Shown: positions 1-7,535, numbered from the stretch's first letter. The stretch: 7,777 nt of DNA from Planctomycetaceae bacterium (GCA_029259875.1 JAJDEK010000117.1:1-7777); one strand, 5' to 3'. Numbers and translations: made by a program. The notes: generated by a model from the sequence alone, not told the origin.

Positions 1-596
1 GATATTATCACCCACACTATCGTGATGCTTTCGGTTTGGAATGTCAGGCAATGCGAAAAGTGCGTGAGACTATGGGCCTGAAGAATATGAAACTGATGAT
101 TCCGTTTTGTCGCACGGTAGACGAAGGAAGAAAAGTGCTGACGGAAATGGCGAAACATGGGCTGCATCGTGGAAAAGAGGACCTGGAGATATACATCATG
201 TGCGAACTTCCCAGTAATGTGATTCAAGCAGACGCGTTTGCAGAAATCTTTGATGGTTTTTCAATTGGCTCAAATGATCTGACTCAGTTAACATTGGGCG
301 TCGATCGAGATTCCGAAATCGTGGCTCATCTCTTTGATGAACGCGATCCTGCTGTCATGGATTCATTAGCGGCTGCCATCAAAAAAGTGAAAGCAGCGGG
401 AAGAAAAATCGGTATCTGTGGTCAAGCTCCCAGCGATTATCCCGAGATCGCTGAATTTCTCGTAAAACAGGGAATTGATAGTATCTCTCTGAATCCGGAT
501 TCCGTATTAAAAACGGTTTCACGTATCGCAGAAGTCGAAGCTGACCTGGAAACCTCTATTTCTGATGCTGAAATGAAAGGGAATTTGACCTTATGA
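1..596 (+). CDS. ppsA: Phosphoenolpyruvate synthase, C-terminal part (5' end outside window)
   Basis: PEP synthase converts pyruvate, ATP and water to phosphoenolpyruvate, AMP and phosphate in the cytoplasm, the entry step of gluconeogenesis from pyruvate. The frame is open from base 3 with no start; the ORF runs off the left edge, and the TTG at 36 is only an internal Leu codon. The visible 197 residues are the end of the C-terminal PEP-utilising TIM-barrel domain. Recognisable family blocks are [19 protein letters not shown], the metal/substrate-binding MCELPSN and [16 protein letters not shown], and GICGQAPSD with the catalytic Cys (codon 417-419), then [12 protein letters not shown]. These match the E. 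coli PpsA C-terminus closely from memory, and the RTVDE and LGVDRDS context fits PEP synthase better than pyruvate phosphate dikinase. The protein ends in an acidic tail of about 20 residues beyond the E. coli end. The hemerythrin gene follows 37 nt downstream on the same strand. Confidence 0.95.
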   Translation, partial: YYHPHYRDAFGLECQAMRKVRETMGLKNMKLMIPFCRTVDEGRKVLTEMAKHGLHRGKEDLEIYIMCELPSNVIQADAFAEIFDGFSIGSNDLTQLTLGVDRDSEIVAHLFDERDPAVMDSLAAAIKKVKAAGRKIGICGQAPSDYPEIAEFLVKQGIDSISLNPDSVLKTVSRIAEVEADLETSISDAEMKGNLTL

Positions 597-620
597 TTAA
601 TGATTTCAACCTGAACATAA

Positions 621-627
621 AAAGGAG
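621..627 (+). promoter_or_regulatory. Ribosome binding site of the hemerythrin gene
   Basis: AAAGGAG lies 6 nt before the ATG at 634. It is one of the strongest Shine-Dalgarno matches in the window and fixes the start. No convincing promoter is visible in the 37 nt between the PEP synthase stop and this gene, which supports co-transcription. Confidence 0.8.
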
Positions 628-633
628 TTTGTT

Positions 634-1098
634 ATGAGTAAAAAAGCGAGTGCCCATGAACATATACAGCTTTTGCTAGATGAGCACGAAGAAATCCTTG
701 CTCATATGAAAGAATTGGCTGATTGGTCAGCGCAACTGAAAGAAAAAGGTTTACCTAAATTTGGTGAAATGGGAACACGGGTGAATTGCTTCCGTGATTT
801 GCTTGCCAAACACTTTGAGAATGAAGAACAAGAAGGATATTTCAAGCCTATTTTCGATGAGTCTCCTGGTTTTTGTATCATGGTGCCAGACTTTCATAAG
901 AAACATGCAGAAATTTTGTGTAGAATTGATGAGTTCATTGCACGCTCAAAAAAATCAGAACGCCCTTTCCAAAGCTGGGGTGAAGCATTACAGATTTTTG
1001 ATAAGTTATTGACTGATCTTCGCGCGCACGAAGATCAAGAAATCAAAATGGTGCAAGAAGCATTCAATCAGTCAGCCGCAAAAGAGACAAAATTCTAA
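634..1098 (+). CDS. Hemerythrin HHE cation-binding domain protein
   Basis: A 154-residue single-domain protein of the hemerythrin/HHE family, small four-helix bundles that bind a non-haem di-iron centre and are used for oxygen binding or sensing, NO or peroxide handling, or iron storage. Candidate iron ligands occur in the expected helical order: His18 (with His24 nearby), His60 with Glu64 (HFENEE, the usual HxxxE motif), His91 (or His88) in FHKKHAEIL, and His132 with Glu136 in LRAHEDQE. There is no signal peptide or membrane segment, so it should be cytoplasmic. Length is normal for a bacterial single-domain hemerythrin. Its close position behind PEP synthase suggests one operon, but the physiological link is inference. 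The gene ends inside an AT-rich hairpin. The exact role (oxygen, NO, iron) cannot be told from sequence. Confidence 0.88.
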   Translation: MSKKASAHEHIQLLLDEHEEILAHMKELADWSAQLKEKGLPKFGEMGTRVNCFRDLLAKHFENEEQEGYFKPIFDESPGFCIMVPDFHKKHAEILCRIDEFIARSKKSERPFQSWGEALQIFDKLLTDLRAHEDQEIKMVQEAFNQSAAKETKF

Positions 1099-1121
1099 AA
1101 TACTATGAGGTGTTTTAGAAT
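1092..1121 (+). terminator. 12-bp hairpin straddling the hemerythrin stop codon (terminator-like or mRNA-stabilising)
   Basis: Bases 1092-1103 pair with 1110-1121 over 12 consecutive positions (11 Watson-Crick pairs and one T-G wobble), with a 6-nt loop TATGAG. The TAA stop at 1096-1098 lies in the 5' arm. The stem is AT-rich and no T-run follows on the + strand, so it is not a textbook intrinsic terminator. It may protect the 3' end of the message. On the minus strand the hairpin is followed by a T-rich stretch, but no minus-strand gene is there. Confidence 0.5.
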
Positions 1122-1550
1122 CTACGATCCAACAGATAGTAGATAGATTGTTGGAAGATGCATTTCAAAGAGCTCCGTTTACACAGTTCACTGTGTGCTG
1201 GTCTTAACAATCTAAATCGTCTTAAGGTGTGTTTAACCAGATATACACTGCCATTACACTCGCATGACATCTGAAGCCATTCGAAAATGCGCCAACGTAT
1301 TTTTTCAGTTAGTCACAATTCAACTGGGTGCTCATTTCCTGATATACCCTACGCTTGATTGAATTGAACTTCTTTTTCTATTTCTTTGACTGCAATCCAT
1401 TTATACAATCGGACAATAAGTCGTGTGATTGGTATCATCATGGAGTTAGGTCAGCTTAATTCAGAACAATTATTGCTGATTTATCAAATATTTGCTGATA
1501 CACTGAAATACTTAATACGAATTCAATCCCTGAAGGTAAAGTCTCAAACG
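1099..1550. other. Gene-free stretch with several small inverted repeats
   Basis: No convincing gene lies in these 452 nt. Inverted repeats seen by eye: TCCAACA (1128-1134) with TGTTGGA (1149-1155); ACACAG (1181-1186), loop TTCA, CTGTGT (1191-1196); an imperfect stem of CTGGT-c-TTAACA (1198-1209) with TGTTTAACCAG (1230-1240); and CAATTCAA (1316-1323) with TTGAATTG (1359-1366). The octamer TTGCTGAT is repeated directly at 1473-1480 and 1492-1499. No clear -35/-10 pair was found for the downstream hydrolase, though its promoter must lie here if it is transcribed alone. The frame of the hydrolase stays open back to a TTG at 1386, which I judge to be leader rather than coding. Confidence 0.5.
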
Positions 1551-2801
1551 ATGAAAATACAACTCAAGTGGAAACAACTCATCTGGGTAACCGCTGTTCT
1601 ATTCTGTATCGGGCTCAATTTTAGTCAGGCCGCAGATTTACCTCTTGTCAGTCCAAATGAAGTGGGAATGTCAGCAGACAAACTCGCGAAAGTTGGAGAC
1701 ATTGTCAAAGATCTCATTGCCAAAAAACGGCTGGCAGGGGCATCAGTGATGGTAGCCCGTAAAGGACAAGTTTGTTTCTTTGAAACATACGGCAAGATGG
1801 ATATTGCACGTGATAAAGAGATGAAAAAAGATACAATCTTCCGGATCTATTCCATGTCGAAAGCAATCACGACTGCCGCTGTCATGCAACTGATTGAGCA
1901 AGGAAAAATCTCGCCAGAAGATCCCATCGGGAAGTACATCCCTGAAATGAAAGAAATGACCGTTTTTTCTGAGGAGGGGACCAAACCAGCTAAAGGCCCG
2001 ATCACAGTCGCTCAGCTCATGACGCACACAGCGGGGCTCGTTTATGGGGCAGAAGGTAAGTACGGCAAGCGTATCAAAAAAGCAAATGCAATCAATCGCG
2101 ACAATACTCTTCAAGAGATGACCCAGAAAATGGGGCAAACCCCATTGATGTACGAGCCCGGAACCGATTGGGCGTATGGAACTTCCATAGATGTTCTAGG
2201 TCGTCTTGTCGAAGTTGTTTCCAAGCAGCCGTTCGATGAATATCTGCAAGAACATATTTTTACCCCCTTGGATATGAGTGATACAGCGTTTTTTGTTCCC
2301 AAAGAAAAGCGCGATCGTTTTTCCGCAAACTACAAACCAGGTGGCGAATTAATCGATGATCCAGCGACCAGTCGCTATTTGAAGAAACCAAATCTTCCTT
2401 CCGGCGGCGGTGGTCTGGTTGGTACGATTTCCGATTACATGAAATTTCTCCTTGCACTTCGTAATGGAGGTGAATTGAATGGAAAACGAATCCTGAAGCC
2501 TGAAACCGTTAAGCTCATGACCCAGAATCATGTTTCCAAAGAAGTCGGCTGGATCAAATTCGGTAAGTTCGTCCGTGATGGTGTTGGCTATGGTTACGGA
2601 TTTTCCGTTTGTGTCGAACCAAGCATATTTGATCCTGCCCGCAAAGTAGGTGATTACGGTTGGGGTGGAGCCGCCAGCACTCATTATTGGTCATCTCCCA
2701 AAGATGACCTCATCGTTGTCACCATGGAGCAAACCATGCCTTACTCATTCATGCTCGAAAATGCTTTAAAACCAGTGATTTCAACGGCGGTTGAAAAATA
2801 A
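1551..2801 (+). CDS. Secreted serine hydrolase, beta-lactamase/PBP-like family (PF00144)
   Basis: A 416-residue protein of the beta-lactamase-related serine hydrolase family (class C beta-lactamases, DD-peptidases, EstB-type esterases). The N-terminus is a signal peptide: MKIQLKWKQ, a hydrophobic stretch at residues 11-22, and a probable cut after SQA (residue 27), so the enzyme acts outside the cytoplasm. The nucleophile motif SxxK is S101-M-S-K104 (FRIYSMSK). The second motif, normally YxN or YxS, is Y209-G-T in WAYGTSIDVLGRLVE. HTAGL (159-163) and a glycine-rich GGGGLVGTISDYMKFL segment are family-typical, and WGGAAST at 371-377 sits where KTG would be. The WGG form and missing KTG favour an esterase or peptidase-like hydrolase over a true beta-lactamase. 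The ATG at 1551 was chosen because it puts the signal peptide at the N-terminus; the nearest purine-rich element (GAAGG, 1532-1536) is 14 nt away, so translation signals are weak. It converges with the minus-strand operon. Substrate unknown. Confidence 0.88.
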   Translation: MKIQLKWKQLIWVTAVLFCIGLNFSQAADLPLVSPNEVGMSADKLAKVGDIVKDLIAKKRLAGASVMVARKGQVCFFETYGKMDIARDKEMKKDTIFRIYSMSKAITTAAVMQLIEQGKISPEDPIGKYIPEMKEMTVFSEEGTKPAKGPITVAQLMTHTAGLVYGAEGKYGKRIKKANAINRDNTLQEMTQKMGQTPLMYEPGTDWAYGTSIDVLGRLVEVVSKQPFDEYLQEHIFTPLDMSDTAFFVPKEKRDRFSANYKPGGELIDDPATSRYLKKPNLPSGGGGLVGTISDYMKFLLALRNGGELNGKRILKPETVKLMTQNHVSKEVGWIKFGKFVRDGVGYGYGFSVCVEPSIFDPARKVGDYGWGGAASTHYWSSPKDDLIVVTMEQTMPYSFMLENALKPVISTAVEK

Positions 2802-2927
2802 ATCAAGCGGTTGACAAGCTACTTCAATCTAGCATGTTAACATTCACACTGTACTGTAAGATTGGCGGAGTTCCCAGCGCATCGCATTCTCTGAATTTTG
2901 GAAAGCAACAAATCTAAAGCGTTGAAG
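2802..2927. other. Convergent intergenic gap without a clear terminator
   Basis: These 126 nt separate the 3' ends of the serine hydrolase (+) and DUF1501 (-) genes. A perfect 10-bp palindrome ATGTTAACAT is at 2834-2843, nested between CAATCT (2825-2830) and its complement AGATTG (2859-2864). Neither arrangement is followed by a T-run on either strand, so no intrinsic terminator can be called. Confidence 0.4.
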
Positions 2928-4388
2928 TCACTTCAGGATATCTTTTACCAAGGTTCCGTGCACATCGGTGAGACGATAATCACGGCCTTGGAAACGATAC
3001 GTGAGGCGTTCATGGTTGATGCCGAGGCAATGCAGAATCGTGGCGTGAAAGTCATGCACATGAACTGGATTCTCTGTGATATTGTAGCAGTAGTCATCAG
3101 TTTGTCCGTAGCTAAGACCGGGCTTAATGCCACCACCGGCCATCCAAATGGAAAAACAACGTGGGTGATGATCGCGGCCAAACGACTTTGGATTCCCCTG
3201 CGAATAAACGGTGCGACCAAACTCCCCTCCCCAAATCACAAGTGTTTCATCCAGCATGCCGCGCTGTTTTAGATCAGCAATGAGTGCTGCGGAGCCCTGG
3301 TCAGTCTGTTTGGCTAATGTCGGCAGATGCTTCTGAACGTTGCTATGATGATCCCAACCACGATGAAATATTTGAATGAATCGCACACCACGCTCTGCCA
3401 GCCGCCGAGCAAGCAGACAGTTTGCTGCGTGTGAGCCGGGTTCCTTGACATCGTCACCATACAGTTTAAGAGTACTGGCTGACTCATTGGAAATGTCGGC
3501 CAGTTCTGGCACCGATGTTTGCATGCGATACGCCATTTCATATTGGGCAATCCGTGAGGTAATTTCCGGATCTCCAATCTCTTTCTCTCGTAGTTGGTTC
3601 AGCTTTGAAAGGCGGTCTAGCATCATCCGTCGATTCGTATCACTACCGCCGGCAGGATCGTTTAGATATAAAACCGGGTCTCCCTGACTACGGAACTTCA
3701 CCCCCTGGAATTTCGATGATAAGAATCCACTGCCCCACAACCGATCATACAAGGGCTGAGCCTGATGAAAAGAATTCTTGCTCAGCAGCACAACGAACGA
3801 TGGTAAATTCTCTGTCTCACTACCCAGCCCGTAACTGAGCCAAGCACCAATACTCGGACGACCGGGTTGTTGATGTCCTGACTGAAAAAAGGTAATCGCC
3901 GGGTCATGATTGATTGCTTCTGTATGCATTGACTTAACAACGCAAATGTCATCGACAACACCCTGCATATGTGGTAATAGCTCGCTCAGCCACGTTCCCG
4001 ATTCTCCATGTCGCTGGAATTTCCAGGGTGATTTGATGACAGGGAATTTCTTCTGACCCGCTGTCATACCCGTCAGTCTCTGCCCCTTGCGCACGCTATC
4101 AGGCAAATCACTCATGTGGAGTTTATCGAGCGATGGTTTGTAATCGAACAAGTCGACTTGAGAAGGCGCACCTGACTGTAGCAGATAGATCACACGTTTG
4201 GCTTTGGGAGCAAAGTGAGGAATGCCTGGTAATCCACCAACGCGCCCTTGATTGCTGGCCGTCTCTTTAGAAAATAAGTCACGATTAAGCAACGATGCCA
4301 GCGCCACGACACCAATCCCGGTACTCGTGCGACCAAAGAATTGCCGCCGGTTTTCGAGTGATTGTAATTCTGAAAGTGGATGGGTCAT
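2928..4388 (-). CDS. DUF1501 family protein, Tat-exported
   Basis: A 486-residue DUF1501 protein, a family abundant in Planctomycetes and predicted to have the alkaline phosphatase/sulfatase fold; its reaction is not established. The N-terminus has a twin-arginine signal, N-R14-R15-Q-F-F-G, followed by a hydrophobic segment (about 22-34), which implies export of a folded protein. Family blocks in order are VIYLLQSGAPSQVDLFDYKP (66-85), VVKSMHTEAINHDPA (150-164), GRPSIGAWLSYGLGS (176-190), GWDHHSN (344-350), WGGEFGRT (386-393), GRDHHPRCFSIWMAGGG (404-420) and VHDFHATILHCLG (444-456). The Asp/His-rich blocks are plausible metal ligands, by analogy only. It starts 4 nt after the stop of the cytochrome/DUF1549/DUF1553 gene, with AAGGAA (complement of 4396-4401) 7 nt before the ATG and inside the end of that gene, so the two are probably translated from one message. 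Length is typical. Confidence 0.93.
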   Translation of the reverse strand: MTHPLSELQSLENRRQFFGRTSTGIGVVALASLLNRDLFSKETASNQGRVGGLPGIPHFAPKAKRVIYLLQSGAPSQVDLFDYKPSLDKLHMSDLPDSVRKGQRLTGMTAGQKKFPVIKSPWKFQRHGESGTWLSELLPHMQGVVDDICVVKSMHTEAINHDPAITFFQSGHQQPGRPSIGAWLSYGLGSETENLPSFVVLLSKNSFHQAQPLYDRLWGSGFLSSKFQGVKFRSQGDPVLYLNDPAGGSDTNRRMMLDRLSKLNQLREKEIGDPEITSRIAQYEMAYRMQTSVPELADISNESASTLKLYGDDVKEPGSHAANCLLARRLAERGVRFIQIFHRGWDHHSNVQKHLPTLAKQTDQGSAALIADLKQRGMLDETLVIWGGEFGRTVYSQGNPKSFGRDHHPRCFSIWMAGGGIKPGLSYGQTDDYCYNITENPVHVHDFHATILHCLGINHERLTYRFQGRDYRLTDVHGTLVKDILK

Positions 4389-4392
4389 ACTA

Positions 4393-7300
4393 TTATTCCT
4401 TCGTAATCGCTTCGTCCAAGTTCAGGAACAAGCGCGCGAGGCTAGTGTAAGCAGCCAACTTGGCAGTATTTAGTTTCGCATCAAATGGTGAATCACCAAC
4501 TTGTAGTAGCCTGAGTGCTGCTGCCTGATCATTGGAGTAATATTCCAAATCCGTATCATATGATTCACGGAACACAGCTAATTCCGCATCGCTGGGATTC
4601 CGAGCCGTTACCAGTCGAAATCCATACTTAATTTGTCCATCAATGCGCGAGCCACCTTCTATCAGTATCCGCGCTGCTAACTTTCGGGCTGCTTCGACAA
4701 ATTGCGGACCATTCAATAATAACAGCGCTTGCAACGGCGTGTTGGTACGAGATCGACGAATCGTACAAAACTCACGTTCAGGAGCATCAAGTGTTTTCAA
4801 CATCGGTGAAGGTACAGTACGCTTCCAGAATGTGTACATACTCCGCCGATAGAGATCATCACCGGCTCCCCGTGCGTATTCCTTGGAGTAATTGGGGCGG
4901 TTGTTCAACTCCAGCCAAAGTCCCTTTGGTTGATAAGGATAGACGCTTTTCCCACCCAACCGTTGCACAAGCAAACCGCCAATCGATAACGTGGCGTCCC
5001 GAATTTGCTCGGCATCCAGTCGCATCCTCGGTCCTCGAGCGAGCAACCGATTTTCCGGATCCTGTGCATAGGCTGCTGCACCAACGTGAGAGGTCTGTCG
5101 ATAGGTCGCGGAATTAACGATCAATCTCTGCATGTGTTTGATGTCCCAACCACTGCGCACAAATTCCAACGCTAACCAATCCAACAATTCCGGATGGCTG
5201 GGTAACTCTCCCTGCACTCCAAAATCTTCGGATGTTTTCACTAAACCCAAGCCAAAGATACGTTGCCAGTATCGATTCACGGCAACACGTGCGGTGAGCG
5301 GGTGACTGGGATCAACGAGCCATTCGGCAAAGCCTAATCGATTCTTAGCCGCGGTCTTTGGCATAGCCGGGAAAATACTGGGAACATTGGGAGCGACTTG
5401 ATCCCGTGGCTCATTATATTGCCCGCGATCAAGAAGGTAGGTCGCCCGTGGCTGAGCCAGGTCCTGCATGATCATTGTCTCAGGAAATGCTGCCACTTTT
5501 TGTTTTTCTAACTCAGCGATGCGTTGCTCTAGCTCTTGCTTCGGACTGTGATGGGCGAGGAAATACTCTCGAATTTGTTTTTGTTCATTGGAACTGCGTT
5601 GGTTTCGTTTTTTAGCTGCAATCTGCCGAATGTTAGCTGGAATACCATATAACTCGAGGTTTTTAGGAGAATCTCCAGTAATCGAAAGTCTCGGACGTCC
5701 TATACCATGTGTCGCAAAACCAGCCTCGTGGCGAAGACGAAAATGTAACTCCGTACCACCTTCGTAGCCAAAGGGCTCAGTCGCAATAAACATGGCAGTC
5801 GCTGGCAGTTTACGAGTAGGGCCATCCACGGCCCAACCATTATTGCCAGCCACACTACCATCAATGGCTTTAGCGATTTCATAGTTTGCTTGTGAATAAT
5901 CGGCGATAGCGCGGCTGAACTTCACCGTTTGCCGCTGGGACGGATCTGCCAGTGAAACTGCTATCAGTTCAAACTCGCTCAGTACGAAATTAGAATTGCT
6001 ATGCCGCCCAGGCCCACCACCTGGAAGCGACTTATGTGTAAGCGCTTCCAACCTGACAGCAGTCATACCTGTTGCATCAGTTTCAGCTGTCATCTCGTAG
6101 ACATCTTTTTGTGGATTTGCTCCGTTAGTGAGAATCGAATTATCTACAAGTTTCGTGAGTGTCGTTCCACCGGATGATTTCATCGACAACGGTTCTACTA
6201 CAGCCCAACCGCGAGTAGACTGTCCGGAGATACCTCGCGACCACAGAGCCAATTGCTGGTCGATCTCGATTGGCTTCTTTAATTCAGCCTTCAGTCGCGC
6301 TAACTCTGCATCAAGCTCTTGCTCTAATGTTGTAGCAAGTGGCGAGCGAATACCCTGCTTGGGATCAAACCCGCGCATACCTCGTTCTGGTACTTGATTG
6401 AAGAAAGCATAAAGCTGGTAGAATTCCTTTTGCGAGATCGGATCGAATTTATGTTCGTGACAGCGAGCACAACCAATCGTGAGTGCCAGCCAGACCTCGC
6501 CTGTGGTAACCAGTCGGTCCATCACGTACTCAGTACGATACTCTTCATCAATGATTCCGCCTTCAATAGTGATACCATGATTTCGGTTGAAGCCGGTTGC
6601 CAGCCGTTGCTGATCAGTCGCTTTTGGTAATAAATCACCGGCAAGTTGCTCGATTGTGAATTCATTGAATGGTTTGTTTTTATTATAGGCATTAATGACC
6701 CAGTCACGCCAGACCCATTGCTCTCGCTCGGTATCGTATTGATAACCATTACTGTCTGCATAACGAGCCAAGTCGAGCCAGTGCTTCGCCATGTGTTCGC
6801 CATAAGCGGGGGAGTTGAGATAACGATCAACCATCCGCTCATATGCTTTGGAAGATTTGTCTGCAAGAAAGAGATCGATTTCTTTAAGCGTGGGAGGTAG
6901 TCCTGTCAAATCGAAAGCCACACGTCGAATCAATGTCTCTCGACTCGCTTTACGAGCAGGCTTCAGGCCAGCAAGCTCTAAACTTCCTAATACAAATCGA
7001 TCAATTTCGTTCTTCGGCCAAACGGTATTTAGAGGCTTGGGGATCGCCGGCTGTTTCGGTGCTACGAACGCCCAATGCGGTTGAAACTCAGCCCCTTGTG
7101 TGACCCATGTTTTTAGAGTGGCGATCTGACTTGCGTTGAGCTGCTTTGGACCGTCAGACGGAGGCATGCGCTCGTTTTCATCTTCAGAAGTGATGCGCCG
7201 AATGAGTTCGCTGACTTGTGCATTGCCGGGAGTAACTGCCCGTTTGCCAGACTCCGCTTTTCCTATCGCTGATTCTCGCTGGTCCAACCGTAAACCGGCT

Positions 7301-7458
7301 TCACGTGTCGCCGAGTCCGGTCCATGACAAACATAACAATGATTGGAGAGAATTGGTAAGACATCACGATTGAACTCGATTTTTTCCTCTGCTGCAACAA
7401 CAGATGTGAATAACGTTATCGGCAAAGCAATCAATAACAACTTTGTCATGTTCAACAT
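4393..7458 (-). CDS. Secreted Planctomycete cytochrome c / DUF1549 / DUF1553 protein
   Basis: A 1021-residue secreted multidomain protein. Numbered from the ATG at 7458: signal peptide about 1-23 (MLNMTKLLLIALPITLFTSVVAA); PSCyt1 cytochrome c domain about 28-120 with a haem-binding CYVCH at 41-45 and RMPP at 97-100 supplying a candidate distal Met; DUF1549 (PSCyt2) about 150-358, with HWLDLARYADSNGYQ and a second CxxCH, CARCHEHKFDP, at 330-340; a beta-rich middle segment about 460-600 (GGGPGRHSNSNFVLSEFEL, IDGSVAGNNGWAVDGP) resembling the sugar-binding-like insert of many family members; a charged helical, possibly coiled-coil stretch about 615-655; and DUF1553 (PSD1) about 705-965 with NRLGFAEWLVDPSHPLTARVAVNRYWQ. 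Length is normal. Function is unknown; electron transfer coupled to polymer breakdown has been guessed at for the family. The frame extends to a GTG at 7464, but that codon overlaps the Shine-Dalgarno, so ATG 7458 is preferred. It is the first gene of an operon with DUF1501. Confidence 0.93.
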   Translation of the reverse strand: MLNMTKLLLIALPITLFTSVVAAEEKIEFNRDVLPILSNHCYVCHGPDSATREAGLRLDQRESAIGKAESGKRAVTPGNAQVSELIRRITSEDENERMPPSDGPKQLNASQIATLKTWVTQGAEFQPHWAFVAPKQPAIPKPLNTVWPKNEIDRFVLGSLELAGLKPARKASRETLIRRVAFDLTGLPPTLKEIDLFLADKSSKAYERMVDRYLNSPAYGEHMAKHWLDLARYADSNGYQYDTEREQWVWRDWVINAYNKNKPFNEFTIEQLAGDLLPKATDQQRLATGFNRNHGITIEGGIIDEEYRTEYVMDRLVTTGEVWLALTIGCARCHEHKFDPISQKEFYQLYAFFNQVPERGMRGFDPKQGIRSPLATTLEQELDAELARLKAELKKPIEIDQQLALWSRGISGQSTRGWAVVEPLSMKSSGGTTLTKLVDNSILTNGANPQKDVYEMTAETDATGMTAVRLEALTHKSLPGGGPGRHSNSNFVLSEFELIAVSLADPSQRQTVKFSRAIADYSQANYEIAKAIDGSVAGNNGWAVDGPTRKLPATAMFIATEPFGYEGGTELHFRLRHEAGFATHGIGRPRLSITGDSPKNLELYGIPANIRQIAAKKRNQRSSNEQKQIREYFLAHHSPKQELEQRIAELEKQKVAAFPETMIMQDLAQPRATYLLDRGQYNEPRDQVAPNVPSIFPAMPKTAAKNRLGFAEWLVDPSHPLTARVAVNRYWQRIFGLGLVKTSEDFGVQGELPSHPELLDWLALEFVRSGWDIKHMQRLIVNSATYRQTSHVGAAAYAQDPENRLLARGPRMRLDAEQIRDATLSIGGLLVQRLGGKSVYPYQPKGLWLELNNRPNYSKEYARGAGDDLYRRSMYTFWKRTVPSPMLKTLDAPEREFCTIRRSRTNTPLQALLLLNGPQFVEAARKLAARILIEGGSRIDGQIKYGFRLVTARNPSDAELAVFRESYDTDLEYYSNDQAAALRLLQVGDSPFDAKLNTAKLAAYTSLARLFLNLDEAITKE
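4396..4401 (-). promoter_or_regulatory. Ribosome binding site of DUF1501 inside the upstream gene
   Basis: Read on the minus strand, AAGGAA ends 7 nt before the ATG at 4388 and overlaps the last sense codons of the preceding gene, whose TAA is at 4395-4393. The arrangement suggests translational coupling. Confidence 0.7.
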
Positions 7459-7463
7459 AGACA

Positions 7464-7469
7464 CCCTCT
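7464..7469 (-). promoter_or_regulatory. Ribosome binding site deciding the start of the cytochrome/DUF1549/DUF1553 gene
   Basis: Read on the minus strand, AGAGGG lies 5 nt before the ATG at 7458. The alternative GTG start at 7464-7462 begins on the last G of this element and so has no upstream site of its own. A further ATG at 7449 is possible but is more distant. Confidence 0.65.
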
Positions 7470-7526
7470 AAGTAGCGCATTGTTCGCCGCTATCGGTTTG
7501 ATCAATCAGTTAGGATTCCTGTCATA

Positions 7527-7535
7527 ATTATATCA
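7527..7535 (-). promoter_or_regulatory. Extended -10 promoter of the minus-strand operon
   Basis: The minus strand reads TGATATAAT, a perfect TATAAT (7532-7527) with the TGn extension, predicting transcription start near 7520 and a leader of about 60 nt before the ATG at 7458. No good -35 box lies at 16-18 nt (the sequence there is TTTCAT-like), which is acceptable for an extended -10 promoter. Predicted by eye only. Confidence 0.55.

Noticed and set aside
1105..1146. Short ATG frame of 13 codons after the hemerythrin gene.
   Set aside because: No ribosome binding site, and it lies within the hairpin region; no support for a peptide.
1316..1366. CAATTCAA/TTGAATTG 8-bp inverted repeat as a regulatory site or mobile element end.
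   Set aside because: AT-rich, 35-nt spacing, no target duplication or transposase nearby; likely chance.
1386..1407. TTGACT (1386) and TATACA (1402) as a promoter for the serine hydrolase.
   Set aside because: The spacer is only 10 nt, far short of 16-18.
1386..1550. In-frame N-terminal extension of the serine hydrolase from a TTG at 1386 or an ATG at 1440.
   Set aside because: Either start would bury the clear signal peptide beginning at 1551 behind 37-55 residues, and neither has a ribosome binding site. The 37 codons from 1440 do look somewhat protein-like, so a doubt remains.
1743..2684. Minus-strand open frames opposite the serine hydrolase.
   Set aside because: They are shadows of a gene whose catalytic motifs are all in the plus-strand frame; no recognisable protein features.
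2898..3272. 124-codon plus-strand open frame, and other long open frames opposite the two minus-strand genes (for example 3376-3687, 4791-5117, 6128-6397).
   Set aside because: They lie antisense to genes with strong family motifs along their whole length and show no domain, signal peptide or ribosome binding site of their own.
7459..7464. GTG start at 7464 for the cytochrome/DUF1549/DUF1553 gene.
   Set aside because: The GTG overlaps the AGAGGG ribosome binding site, which is instead spaced correctly for the ATG at 7458.
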